A DNA stretch of 45,893 nt from Bacteroidaceae bacterium (GTDB taxonomy: Bacteria > Bacteroidota > Bacteroidia > Bacteroidales > Bacteroidaceae): contig JAKSLM010000019.1 in NCBI GenBank assembly GCA_024401225.1, positions 1 through 45,893 of the forward strand, written 5' to 3'. Shown here one piece after another: positions 34,059 through 42,559 of the stretch (positions are counted from its first letter, which is position 1; each line of letters begins with the position of its first letter). The position numbers and the translations under genes are program-made. The notes beneath the pieces are model-generated. The model saw only the letters and a list, made by a program, of their open reading frames with translations, did not search any database and had not been told where the DNA came from.

Positions 34059-34892
34059 ATGTATTTCATAAAACAAATAAAGAGAGTTTTATGTTTATTT
34101 CAGAAAGAACAAGTGACCTATGCAAATATTACATACTCTACTCCTGCCAATTTACTTGCAGGTAAAAAAATATTAATTATAGGAGGTGGACGTGGACTTG
34201 GAGCTGCAATGGCAGAAAAATTCGTAAATGAGGGTGCAGATGTACTTATTTCTGGAAGAAATAATAAAATGTTAAAAGAAACATCAGAGAAAATAGGTTG
34301 TAAATACCTTGCGCTTGATGTATCTGACGTACAGAGCCATGATGATTTCATTAGACAAGCAGATGAATCGTTAGGCGGTATGAATGTACTTGTCAACAAT
34401 GCAGGCATTTCGCTACACGAGAGAACATTCTTTGATGTAACACCTGACTCGTTTGACGAACAGATTAATGTCAATCTAAAGGGCAGTTTTTTTATGGCTC
34501 AAAAGATTATTTCTCTCTGGTTAAAGCGCAAACAGGCAGGTACAATTCTGTTTACATCATCAGAAACAGGCGAAATGGCAGATTATAGACCTTATGGTTT
34601 TACAAAAGCAATGATTAACAGCATGACCCAAGGACTTGCATGCATGTTTGCAAAAAAAGGAATTCGCATTAATGCAATAGCTCCAGGCGTCACATGCTCA
34701 GACATGACAGGTCGTAAGGCTGACGATGACTTGACATTCCGAAAAAATGCTTTAGGCAGAGTGTATCTGCCCGAGGAGGTTGCAGAAACAGCTGCATTTT
34801 TGATTTCTGAATGTTCGGGATGTATTTCAGGACAGATACTAACATGCAATAATGGACGTTCTATTAATACAAGGTTGAAACAATACAGTTGA
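34059..34892 (+). CDS. SDR family oxidoreductase (second copy) with N-terminal tail
   Basis: 277 residues. The glycine motif is GGGRGLG (42-48), then NNAG (in VLVNNAGIS), FTSSETGE with the catalytic Ser, and YGFTK (Tyr 179, Lys 183). The tail before the core (YFIKQIKRV then VTYANITYSTP) parallels that of the first SDR (NFIKYIKHG then VTNVNVTFVNP), so the pair probably arose by duplication. The stop is directly before the MenD-like gene (one base gap), indicating tight translational coupling. The substrate is unknown. Confidence 0.88.
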   Translation: MYFIKQIKRVLCLFQKEQVTYANITYSTPANLLAGKKILIIGGGRGLGAAMAEKFVNEGADVLISGRNNKMLKETSEKIGCKYLALDVSDVQSHDDFIRQADESLGGMNVLVNNAGISLHERTFFDVTPDSFDEQINVNLKGSFFMAQKIISLWLKRKQAGTILFTSSETGEMADYRPYGFTKAMINSMTQGLACMFAKKGIRINAIAPGVTCSDMTGRKADDDLTFRKNALGRVYLPEEVAETAAFLISECSGCISGQILTCNNGRSINTRLKQYS

Positions 34893-34893
34893 A

Positions 34894-36624
34894 ATGAAGA
34901 AGTATTCAAATGACAAAAATGCACTTATGCTTTTATCTCTGTTGAAGGCACATGGTGTAAGAAAAGTTATAGCATCACCAGGGACAATGAATATAGCGAT
35001 TGTTGGTAGTATGCAACATGACAATTATTTCGAAATGTTTTCTTCTGTAGATGAACGGTCTGCTGCTTACATGGCATGCGGTATGGCAGCAGAAAGTGGC
35101 GAGCCTGTAGCAATTGTCTGCACAGAGGCGACAGCATCAAGAAATTATCTCCCCGGTTTGACAGAAGCATATTATCGAAAGCTGCCAGTACTTGCTATTT
35201 GCGGTACTCATGGCGAAGAATTCATAGGACATCTCGGGGCCCAAGTGATTGACCGTAGCCAATCACCAAATGATACTATTATTTATAGCGCATCAATAAA
35301 ACCGGTAACATCCAAGAATATAGCATGGTATAACAATGTAGAAATCAACAAAGCATTAATCAAACTTAGACAAAGAGGAGGAGGCCCTGTCTTAATTAAT
35401 ATTTTTGCAGACGCATATAAACCGTTCAACACAGACGAACTTCCGCCGTGTCGAGTAATTACTCATAAGACGATTGAAGATGTGCTTCCAGATCCACCTA
35501 TAGGTCGGATAGCTGTATTTGTTGGCGCACATGTGCAAATGTCAGAGACCTTACAAAATGCAATTGATGCATTTTGTGCTTCAAATGATTCCGTTGTATT
35601 TTGTGACAACACCAGTGGTTATCAAGGTAAATATCGTTTTCAATCAACCTTGGTACATGGGCAATTTGGACTAAATCATAATATTGACAACCCAGAATTA
35701 TTGATACACATAGGAGAGGTATCAGGTGATACATATACCACCAGCCATCTGAAGCCAAAACAAGTGTGGCGTGTAAGTCCGGACGGAGAGGTAAGAGACT
35801 TGTTTAAAAGACTAAGTGTAGTCTTTGAGATGACAGAACAAAGTTTTTTCGAGCATTATACCTCGGAGGCTGAAGCGAATGATTCTTATTTCAATGAGTG
35901 CAAGATTGCTCTTCAGAATGCACAGAAGAGCATTCCGGAATTCGGATTTGGCAATATATATGTAGCTAGTGTACTGACTCCCATCTTACCCCAAAATAGT
36001 GTTATTCACTTCGGAATATACAATTCTCTTCGCACTTGGAATCTGTTTATGTTAGACCATTCCATCCATTCCGCTTGTAATGTTGGTGGTTTCGGCATTG
36101 ATGGTTCATGTTCTACGCTTATTGGTGCCGCTTTATGTAATCCAGACAAATTATATTTCTTGTGTATTGGTGATCTGGCATTCTTTTATGATTTGAATTC
36201 TTTAGGAAACCGTCATTTACCCTCCAATGTCCGAATTATTTTAGTCAATAATGGGTGTGGAGTAGAGTTTCAGCAGAAGGATCATCCTGGCTCTCGTTTT
36301 GGAAAGGATGCCGGTCTTTATGTGGCTGCAGCAGGTCATTTCGGCAATAAATCTTCCCAATTAGTAAAACATTATACAGAGGATTTGGGATTTGACTATA
36401 GATCGGCAAGTAGCAAAGAAGAGTTAGACAATGTAAAAGAATGGTTTGTTGATTCTACAAAGTCAAGCTCACCAAAGTTCCTTGAAGTCTTTGTTCTATA
36501 CGAAGATGACGTAAATACGCTAGATTCCCTCCGACATTCATTGCCTGATGAGCGTTCATTGGTTGATAAAATGAAGACTGCTGCCAAAAATGAATTAAAG
36601 AAATTTGTAAAAAAGTACATATAG
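34894..36624 (+). CDS. MenD-like thiamine-diphosphate enzyme of a glycan cluster
   Basis: A 576-residue ThDP enzyme. Its closest recognisable relative is MenD (SEPHCHC synthase). An N-terminal Pyr domain (about 1-180) has SPGT at 28-31 and the cofactor-activating Glu54 in DERSAAY. A PP domain has GIDG (401-404) and the ThDP/Mg motif GDLAFFYDLN starting at Gly426 and ending VNN. In MenD, SPGSR carries an isochorismate-binding Arg and SNRGASGIDG carries another; here these read SPGTMN and CNVGGFGIDG, so both Arg are gone (from memory of E. coli MenD). Its position between two SDRs and a pyruvyl transferase argues for glycan work rather than menaquinone. It probably decarboxylates a 2-oxo acid and adds the acyl unit to another carbonyl or acceptor. 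Confidence 0.82.
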   Translation: MKKYSNDKNALMLLSLLKAHGVRKVIASPGTMNIAIVGSMQHDNYFEMFSSVDERSAAYMACGMAAESGEPVAIVCTEATASRNYLPGLTEAYYRKLPVLAICGTHGEEFIGHLGAQVIDRSQSPNDTIIYSASIKPVTSKNIAWYNNVEINKALIKLRQRGGGPVLINIFADAYKPFNTDELPPCRVITHKTIEDVLPDPPIGRIAVFVGAHVQMSETLQNAIDAFCASNDSVVFCDNTSGYQGKYRFQSTLVHGQFGLNHNIDNPELLIHIGEVSGDTYTTSHLKPKQVWRVSPDGEVRDLFKRLSVVFEMTEQSFFEHYTSEAEANDSYFNECKIALQNAQKSIPEFGFGNIYVASVLTPILPQNSVIHFGIYNSLRTWNLFMLDHSIHSACNVGGFGIDGSCSTLIGAALCNPDKLYFLCIGDLAFFYDLNSLGNRHLPSNVRIILVNNGCGVEFQQKDHPGSRFGKDAGLYVAAAGHFGNKSSQLVKHYTEDLGFDYRSASSKEELDNVKEWFVDSTKSSSPKFLEVFVLYEDDVNTLDSLRHSLPDERSLVDKMKTAAKNELKKFVKKYI

Positions 36625-36630
36625 TTTTAG

Positions 36631-37716
36631 ATGAAATTTGGAATATTAACATATCATCGTACGAACAACTATGGTGCATTGTTGCAAGCCGTAGCTACCC
36701 GCTACTATTTGCAGAAGCAAGGACATGAAGTGTACTATATCGATTATTGGCCAGATTATCACCGAGATATGTATGCCTTATTTGACCAAACGCGTTACGC
36801 GCGTAGTGGGTTGCTGATGAAATTATTAATTATAGGACATACTTTGATAAACTACAGTGGAAGGAAGGCAAGAATCAAGAGATTTGAGCCATTTATTGCA
36901 AAATATATAGCACCATATTGCAAACCTTATACAGGATACGAACATTATGAAGTAGTAATATATGGAAGTGACCAGATCTGGCGTAAACAGATTTCATATG
37001 ACAACAGATTCAATCATGTCTATTTTGGAAATAATAAAATCAATGCTGATAGGCACATTGCTTATGCCGCCAGTATGGGCGAGATCAACATTTCGGAAAG
37101 AGATCGGATATTCCTTAAAGATAGCCTGAAAAAATTTGATAGCCTTATGGTGCGAGAAGATGATCTTAATCAGTTACTGCACGAACTTGGGTTCAGTGAA
37201 GCGAGAGTTGTTCTCGACCCGACATTGCTTCTGACATCGGGTGAATGGGATATGTTGATGCCAATTAACAGACTTGTCAAAGAACCTTATGTTATGCTAT
37301 ACCAAATGGATAATTCCATCTCTCGTAAGCACGCAAAAGAGTTTGCCAAAAAACGTAATCTAAAATTAGTGATACTGGGAGCAAAATACGACTGTAAACA
37401 TCCAAATGATATCACCACCACAACACCTGAGGAGTTTCTTTCTCTTATCAAATATGCAGATGTGGTACTTACGAGTTCATACCATGGACTTGTATTTTCC
37501 ATTAACTATAAAAAAAATTTTTATTGCTCATTTAAAAACACTAACAGAGCAAAAACAATACTAGCCGCGATTGGATTGGAAAATAGGATGATGGAGGCAA
37601 GACAGGCATTACCAGAAATAGACCCGGAAATTAATTGGGATGCTGTGTCTGATCAACTAAAACAATATAGAAATAACAGTAAAAACATTTTCCAACAATC
37701 AATAACAACAACCTGA
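36631..37716 (+). CDS. Polysaccharide pyruvyl transferase family protein (second copy)
   Basis: The 361-residue protein has the same family core as the one at 32040: KFGILTYHRTNNYGALLQAVA, VVIYGSDQIWRKQ and TSSYHGLVFSINYKKNFYCS. The surrounding sequence is quite different, so it is a separate family member rather than a recent duplicate. The ATG is six bases after the MenD-like stop, and the next gene starts right after this stop, so the genes form one tight operon. Alternative roles seen in the wider family, such as colanic acid WcaK-like activity, cannot be told apart by sequence alone. Confidence 0.85.
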   Translation: MKFGILTYHRTNNYGALLQAVATRYYLQKQGHEVYYIDYWPDYHRDMYALFDQTRYARSGLLMKLLIIGHTLINYSGRKARIKRFEPFIAKYIAPYCKPYTGYEHYEVVIYGSDQIWRKQISYDNRFNHVYFGNNKINADRHIAYAASMGEINISERDRIFLKDSLKKFDSLMVREDDLNQLLHELGFSEARVVLDPTLLLTSGEWDMLMPINRLVKEPYVMLYQMDNSISRKHAKEFAKKRNLKLVILGAKYDCKHPNDITTTTPEEFLSLIKYADVVLTSSYHGLVFSINYKKNFYCSFKNTNRAKTILAAIGLENRMMEARQALPEIDPEINWDAVSDQLKQYRNNSKNIFQQSITTT

Positions 37717-38808
37717 ATGTCCAGACATGTTCAATCATATTCAGAATTTATTATGATTAAAGAAGTTTTTGAACCTACTACAGACTATAAAGCATTATGT
37801 GTTTGTATAACGTACAATCAATCACAATATATAACGCAAGCGATGGATGGCTTTACACGACAAAAGACCAGCTTTCCATACGTATGCTGCATAGTGGATG
37901 ATGCAAGCAGTGACAATGAGCCAGAGGTAATAGAGGAGTATATAAACCAACATTTCATACCAGAAACTCGAGAAATATTAGATTTGCCATCTGCCAAGCT
38001 AATTATAGCAGTACATGCAGAAAACTGTAACTGTACATTTGCTGCTATCTTGTTAAAGACAAATCTATGGATGAATCCGGAAGAGAAAGATAAGCTTATT
38101 GCTCCATGGAGATCGCATAGTGAGTATGAGGCACTATGTGATGGGGATGATTATTGGTTTGATTATGAAAGTTTACAAAAACAAATTTCTTTTTTAGACA
38201 AAAACCCTGATATCGGTTTTATATATGCTAAAGCTCACCGTCTGAAAGATGGGGAAAATGAGTACTCCGGAGTTTGGGGCAGGGGTATCTCTAACTACAT
38301 GGAACTGTTGACAGAATCAAGTTGCATACCTACTTCAACGGCTTGTTACAGAACGAAATTAGCAACAGAATATCATGCAATGCGTAAAAACGATCCCATA
38401 TGGCCGTTGCCCGATGTAACACTTTGGATGTTCATGCTATATAGAACGAAAGTGTATTTTGTCGATGAATTTATTGCTGTATATCGAGAACTTCCGGAAT
38501 CTGTATCTCACTCATTGGATTTTTACAGGAAATTGTCTTTTTGCGAAGCTGCTTATGATTGCAGAGCGTTTTATGCAAAGAGATATTGGGGAGATAGTGC
38601 GGAAAAAGCTGTGCGGGAAAAGCAGATAAGAATTGCAGCAAACATGAGTTTGCGTGTATCAAAATTCCACAAGAAAGATTTGCTTAGTCGCATGCTCAAA
38701 TATAAGATATTTGATATAAAGTTATTCATGCTGGTTTTACTTTCGTATACATGGTTGACGAGACACATATATAAGCATACAAAATCAATATTCAAGATAA
38801 TGAGATGA
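37717..38808 (+). CDS. GT2 family glycosyltransferase (second)
   Basis: A 363-residue GT-A enzyme. After a 25-residue lead it shows LCVCITYNQSQYITQAMDGF, then CIVDDASSDNEPEVI, and the acidic metal-binding cluster YEALCDGDDYWFD. This last pattern is common in polysaccharide GT2 enzymes. The C-terminus has a hydrophobic segment (KLFMLVLLSYTWLTRHIY). The ATG abuts the previous stop (TGAATG). A second ATG at 37753 would also give a complete domain. It presumably adds one sugar to the exported glycan. Confidence 0.88.
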   Translation: MSRHVQSYSEFIMIKEVFEPTTDYKALCVCITYNQSQYITQAMDGFTRQKTSFPYVCCIVDDASSDNEPEVIEEYINQHFIPETREILDLPSAKLIIAVHAENCNCTFAAILLKTNLWMNPEEKDKLIAPWRSHSEYEALCDGDDYWFDYESLQKQISFLDKNPDIGFIYAKAHRLKDGENEYSGVWGRGISNYMELLTESSCIPTSTACYRTKLATEYHAMRKNDPIWPLPDVTLWMFMLYRTKVYFVDEFIAVYRELPESVSHSLDFYRKLSFCEAAYDCRAFYAKRYWGDSAEKAVREKQIRIAANMSLRVSKFHKKDLLSRMLKYKIFDIKLFMLVLLSYTWLTRHIYKHTKSIFKIMR

Positions 38809-38873
38809 TACACTATAAAAATTAGATGTTTTTTATAATTATGTTATATTGGTAAGTCACAGTTTAAGAAATA

Positions 38874-39758
38874 ATGAATCCTAATGAAGTAATCTCCCAT
38901 ATTGAGTCAAAGAAGAAATGGCTTGATGTGGACATCAAAGGACTCTGGCGATACAGAGACCTTTATTACATGTACATCAAACGTGACATCATCACGCAAT
39001 ACAAGCAGACGATTTTAGGACCTGCGTGGTATCTCATCCAGCCACTCTTCACCACCATCATGTATATGTTCGTTTTCGGTGGTCTGGCTGGCATCTCTAC
39101 AGATGGTGTGCCACAGCCATTGTTCTATATGTGCGGTATTTGTCTTTGGCAGTACTTCAACAGCTGTTTCACCTCATGCAGCTACGTATTCGTAGCCAAC
39201 CAAAGAGTCTTTGGAAAGGTATATTTCCCACGCCTAGTAGTCCCATTGAGTTCTGTCACCAGCAATCTCATACGTTTTGGTATCCAGTGGCTTATGTTCG
39301 TGCTTATCCTTATTTATTATATCGTCTTCAAGGACTATGCCCCAAGTTTCGGCTTTATCAACGACTATGGCATGAGGGTAGGACTATTGTTAACGTTTGT
39401 GTTCCCCATCATCAGCGTCTTCATGATAGGTATGCACGCAATGTCCTGGGGACTAATCATCACTTCTCTCACCACTAAGTATCGTGACCTCAATATGCTC
39501 ATCGCCTTCGGTGTCCAACTCTTGATGTATGCCACCCCTGTGATATACCCACTTTCCTTCGCACCAGAAAAATATCGTTCGATTATTAATATCAATCCTC
39601 TCACTCCAATCTTCGAGATTTTCAAATACACCTTTGTGGGTGCCGGTACCCTTGACATTATCAACCTCGCATACAGTGCCTTTACCCTTTGCATCGTGAT
39701 GTTCTTCGCTGTTATTCTCTTCAACCGAACAGAACAACGCTTTATGGATACTGTGTAA
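38874..39758 (+). CDS. wzm: Wzm-like polysaccharide ABC transporter permease
   Basis: A 294-residue ABC-2 type permease with about six transmembrane helices. The opening LWRYRDLYYMYIKRDIITQYKQTILGPAWYLIQPL is the hallmark of the TagG/Wzm/KpsM group, and GMHAMSWGLIITSLTTKYRDLN with the late PVIYPLSFAPEKYR also fits. With the Wzt ATPase 43 bases downstream it exports undecaprenyl-linked polysaccharide across the inner membrane. Codon use returns to host-like values here, unlike the AT-rich genes on its left. Confidence 0.92.
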   Translation: MNPNEVISHIESKKKWLDVDIKGLWRYRDLYYMYIKRDIITQYKQTILGPAWYLIQPLFTTIMYMFVFGGLAGISTDGVPQPLFYMCGICLWQYFNSCFTSCSYVFVANQRVFGKVYFPRLVVPLSSVTSNLIRFGIQWLMFVLILIYYIVFKDYAPSFGFINDYGMRVGLLLTFVFPIISVFMIGMHAMSWGLIITSLTTKYRDLNMLIAFGVQLLMYATPVIYPLSFAPEKYRSIININPLTPIFEIFKYTFVGAGTLDIINLAYSAFTLCIVMFFAVILFNRTEQRFMDTV

Positions 39759-39801
39759 TCTTCAGGTGAGTACTCAAACAAAAGAATAAATTTTTGGGAA
39801 T

Positions 39802-41097
39802 ATGTTAGATAAAAATATAGCAATAGAATTCAATAATGTTGGTAAGCAATACCGTCTGGGACTTGTCGGTACTGGAACCCTCAAGCACGACCTTAACCGC
39901 TGGTGGCAGACCACGATACTCGGTAAGGAAGACCCATATCTCAAAATCGGCGAAGTCAATGACCGATCCACAAAAGGTAACTCGGACTATGTCTGGGCAC
40001 TGAAAGACATCAGTTTCAAGATCGAGCAAGGTGACGTTGTTGGAATCATTGGCAAGAATGGAGCAGGCAAGAGTACCCTACTAAAGCTCCTCAGCCACAT
40101 TACAGCCCCAAGCACAGGCACTATCGCCTATAGAGGACGTATAGCATCATTACTTGAAGTTGGCACAGGCTTCCACCCAGAGATGACTGCCAGACAGAAT
40201 ATATACATGAATAGTTCAATCATGGGCATGACCAAGCATGAAATTGACATAAAACTCGATGAGATAGTTGACTTCGCAGGCATCGAACGCTACCTTGATA
40301 CCCCAGTAAAGCGTTTTTCCTCAGGCATGACTGTTCGTCTTGGCTTTGCTGTTGCTGCATTCCTCGAACCCGAAATCCTCGTTGTTGACGAAGTTCTCGC
40401 TGTTGGCGATGCTGAATTTCAGAAGAAAGCAATCGGTAAGATGAAGGATGTATCGTCTTCTGGGGGAAGAACAGTATTGTTCGTTTCTCATAACATGACA
40501 GCTGTAAAGCAACTTTGCAAGAGTGGCATTATATTAGAGAATGGACAAATCTCATATTCTGGAACCTCAGAAAATGCTATCGAAAAATATTTTGCTTTTG
40601 ATCCTAATGAAATGGCGAAACCGTTTTGTAAAAGAACAGATCGTTATGGAAACGGAAAAATTAGAGTCAACAACATAATTCTCAGGAATATCAATGGCAA
40701 AGAAATGACGGAGGCATTCGTTGGCCAATATTTGAGGATAGAGTTCCATATTGATGTTGAAGAAGGTATTGATTTGTCAAACATGGTTGTGATATGTGCT
40801 TTTCTGGATATGTTTGGTAGGTCATCTGTAACCTGGGGGTCTGATGAAATTGCCCACGATTTCGGAGGAATAAAGGATGGTGTATTCTCGCTTGTTATTC
40901 CTTCTCTGACATTGCGGCCAAATACGTACAATCTCAAGTTCGTTATTTCTCTTAATACGACAAAACTAAAGGATTTGTGTGATGCGATGAATGGAGCATT
41001 ACAGTTAACAATACTAAATGACGATTTCTTCTCTAAAGGAATCAATCTGCATGCAAATAGGGGATATTCTGCTATAATGCCTGCAAATTTTGAATAA
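39802..41097 (+). CDS. wzt: Wzt-like polysaccharide ABC transporter ATPase with cargo-binding C-terminal domain
   Basis: 431 residues. The ATPase domain has Walker A IGKNGAGKST (about 88-97), LSHITAPSTG, the signature FSSGMTVRLGFA, Walker B EILVVDEVLAVGD and the switch His in FVSHNM. From about residue 270 a beta-sandwich C-terminal domain follows (RVNNIILRNINGKEM, QYLRIEFHIDVEEGIDLSN and TLRPNTYNLKFVISLN), the Wzt_C type that recognises the glycan terminus before export. Codon use changes from host-like to AT-rich at about base 40490, near the end of the ATPase domain. Confidence 0.92.
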   Translation: MLDKNIAIEFNNVGKQYRLGLVGTGTLKHDLNRWWQTTILGKEDPYLKIGEVNDRSTKGNSDYVWALKDISFKIEQGDVVGIIGKNGAGKSTLLKLLSHITAPSTGTIAYRGRIASLLEVGTGFHPEMTARQNIYMNSSIMGMTKHEIDIKLDEIVDFAGIERYLDTPVKRFSSGMTVRLGFAVAAFLEPEILVVDEVLAVGDAEFQKKAIGKMKDVSSSGGRTVLFVSHNMTAVKQLCKSGIILENGQISYSGTSENAIEKYFAFDPNEMAKPFCKRTDRYGNGKIRVNNIILRNINGKEMTEAFVGQYLRIEFHIDVEEGIDLSNMVVICAFLDMFGRSSVTWGSDEIAHDFGGIKDGVFSLVIPSLTLRPNTYNLKFVISLNTTKLKDLCDAMNGALQLTILNDDFFSKGINLHANRGYSAIMPANFE

Positions 41098-41269
41098 TCT
41101 CTGTTCCACGTCATTTAAAGGCAAATCTATTTTGTTTATTGATAGTAGGAAAAGATTATTTTGCTCTTAGCAGTTTGACTCCCGCCCGGGTAAACATGAG
41201 AGAATCGTGGGTATGGTTCCGTGATACGCAGATTGCAGACCCATATCAAGAATCTATTTACGCTATCGC

Positions 41270-41304
41270 AAAAAAAGTGGGCACCCGGATAAGGGTGTCC
41301 ACTT
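41270..41304 (-). terminator. Terminator of the rnf operon
   Basis: Eleven base pairs (with one GT pair) form between 41276-41286 and 41293-41303 around a six-base loop. Seven T follow on the minus strand, 26 bases after the rnfA stop. It may also help end the wzt transcript from the other side. The 41098-41269 stretch holds no gene I can recognise. Confidence 0.85.
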
Positions 41305-41330
41305 TCGATATGAATGATGGGTGGGAATGC

Positions 41331-41942
41331 TTACAATCCGAAAAGGATCTTGAGGCCTCCGTCTACTCCGCTGAAGCCCATGAATGCCATGGCAAGGAGG
41401 GATGCGGTAACGAGGGCGATTGGCACGCCACGGAAGGATTTTGGCACTTCCACCATCTCGAGCTGCTCGCGAAGACCTGCGAAGAGGACCATGGCGAGAA
41501 GGAAGCCGATACCTGTAGAGAGGGCGTAGACGATGCCTTCAAGGAAGTTGTAATCCTTCTGGATGACGAGGATGGCAACACCAAGAATACAGCAGTTGGT
41601 AGTGATGAGCGGAAGGAACACGCCAAGGGCCTGATAAAGGGCTGGCATGGTCTTCTTGAGCACGATCTCAATCATCTGCACGAGGGCTGCGATGACGAGG
41701 ATGAAGGCTATGGTCTGCAGGTATTCGAGATTGTAGACATCGAGCACGAACTTCTGAATGCAATAGGTTACTGCCGTTGCAATGACGAGCACCACGGTTA
41801 CGGCAACTCCCATTCCGGATGCTGTATCAACCTTCTTAGACACGCCAAGGAAAGGACAGATACCAAGGAACTGAGCGAGAACAACGTTGTTGACGAAGAT
41901 CGCTGTGATAATGATAAGAATCAAACTTAATACTGAATCCAT
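41331..41942 (-). CDS. rnfA: Rnf electron transport complex subunit A
   Basis: A 203-residue polytopic membrane protein with six helices. The start (LILIIITAIFVNNVVLAQFLGICPFLGVSKKV) and the repeated TTNCCILGVA region with the single Cys per half are family features that hold a shared iron-sulfur cluster with RnfE. It is the last gene of the operon. RnfABCDGE transfers electrons between ferredoxin and NAD and couples this to ion (Na+ or H+) translocation. Its start is three bases before the rnfE stop. Confidence 0.95.
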   Translation of the reverse strand: MDSVLSLILIIITAIFVNNVVLAQFLGICPFLGVSKKVDTASGMGVAVTVVLVIATAVTYCIQKFVLDVYNLEYLQTIAFILVIAALVQMIEIVLKKTMPALYQALGVFLPLITTNCCILGVAILVIQKDYNFLEGIVYALSTGIGFLLAMVLFAGLREQLEMVEVPKSFRGVPIALVTASLLAMAFMGFSGVDGGLKILFGL

Positions 41943-41945
41943 AGT

Positions 41946-42533
41946 TTATGCCTTTTTGAAGATTTTGTTAAACAGTACGATGAGATAGCCGAGCACGAGG
42001 AATGCTCCTGGTGCAAGGACGAACATAAGCATACCGTACGACTCGCCCCAGAGTGTCTGTCCGAAGATAGCACCAGTGCCGAGGAGCTCACGTACTGCAC
42101 CGAGGGATGTGAGACCAAGGGTGAAGCCGAGACCGATACCGATACCATCGAAGATGGATGCCACAGGACCGTTCTTGGCTGCGAACGACTCAGCACGTCC
42201 GAGGATGATACAGTTGACTACGATAAGTGGGATGAAGAGGCCGAGGCTCTTGTCCACATCCGGAGCGTACGCCTTGATTAGCATCTGAAGCACGGTAACG
42301 AGCGATGCGATAACCACGATGTAGGATGGGATGCGCACCATGTCAGGGATGAGCTTCTTGATGAGTGAGATGATGAGGTTTGAGACGATGAGGACTGCCA
42401 TTGTGGCGAGACCCATCGACATACCATTGATTGCAGATGAAGTGGTACCGAGTGTTGGACACATACCCAAAAGAAGGACGAACGTAGGATTCTCCTTGAT
42501 GATACCATTCACCAAAACTTTTATATTACTCAT
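41946..42533 (-). CDS. rnfE: Rnf electron transport complex subunit E
   Basis: A 195-residue membrane protein homologous to RnfA. It has the conserved opening NGIIKENPTFVLLLGMCPTLGTTSSAINGMSMG (Cys in GMCPTLG), the mid-protein VVNCIILGRAE (Cys in VNC) and the loop GFTLGLTSLGAVRELLG. These are the RnfE counterparts of the RnfA motifs. The ATG at 42533 lies 26 bases after rnfG. Length is slightly below the family's usual 200-230. Confidence 0.94.
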   Translation of the reverse strand: MSNIKVLVNGIIKENPTFVLLLGMCPTLGTTSSAINGMSMGLATMAVLIVSNLIISLIKKLIPDMVRIPSYIVVIASLVTVLQMLIKAYAPDVDKSLGLFIPLIVVNCIILGRAESFAAKNGPVASIFDGIGIGLGFTLGLTSLGAVRELLGTGAIFGQTLWGESYGMLMFVLAPGAFLVLGYLIVLFNKIFKKA

Positions 42534-42559
42534 AGTTTTGTTTCCTTTCTTTTAAGTTA

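Noticed and set aside
41139-41930. 263-codon open frame on the plus strand
   Set aside because: Most of it is antisense to rnfA and passes through the rnf terminator; the translation is charged and shows no family features.
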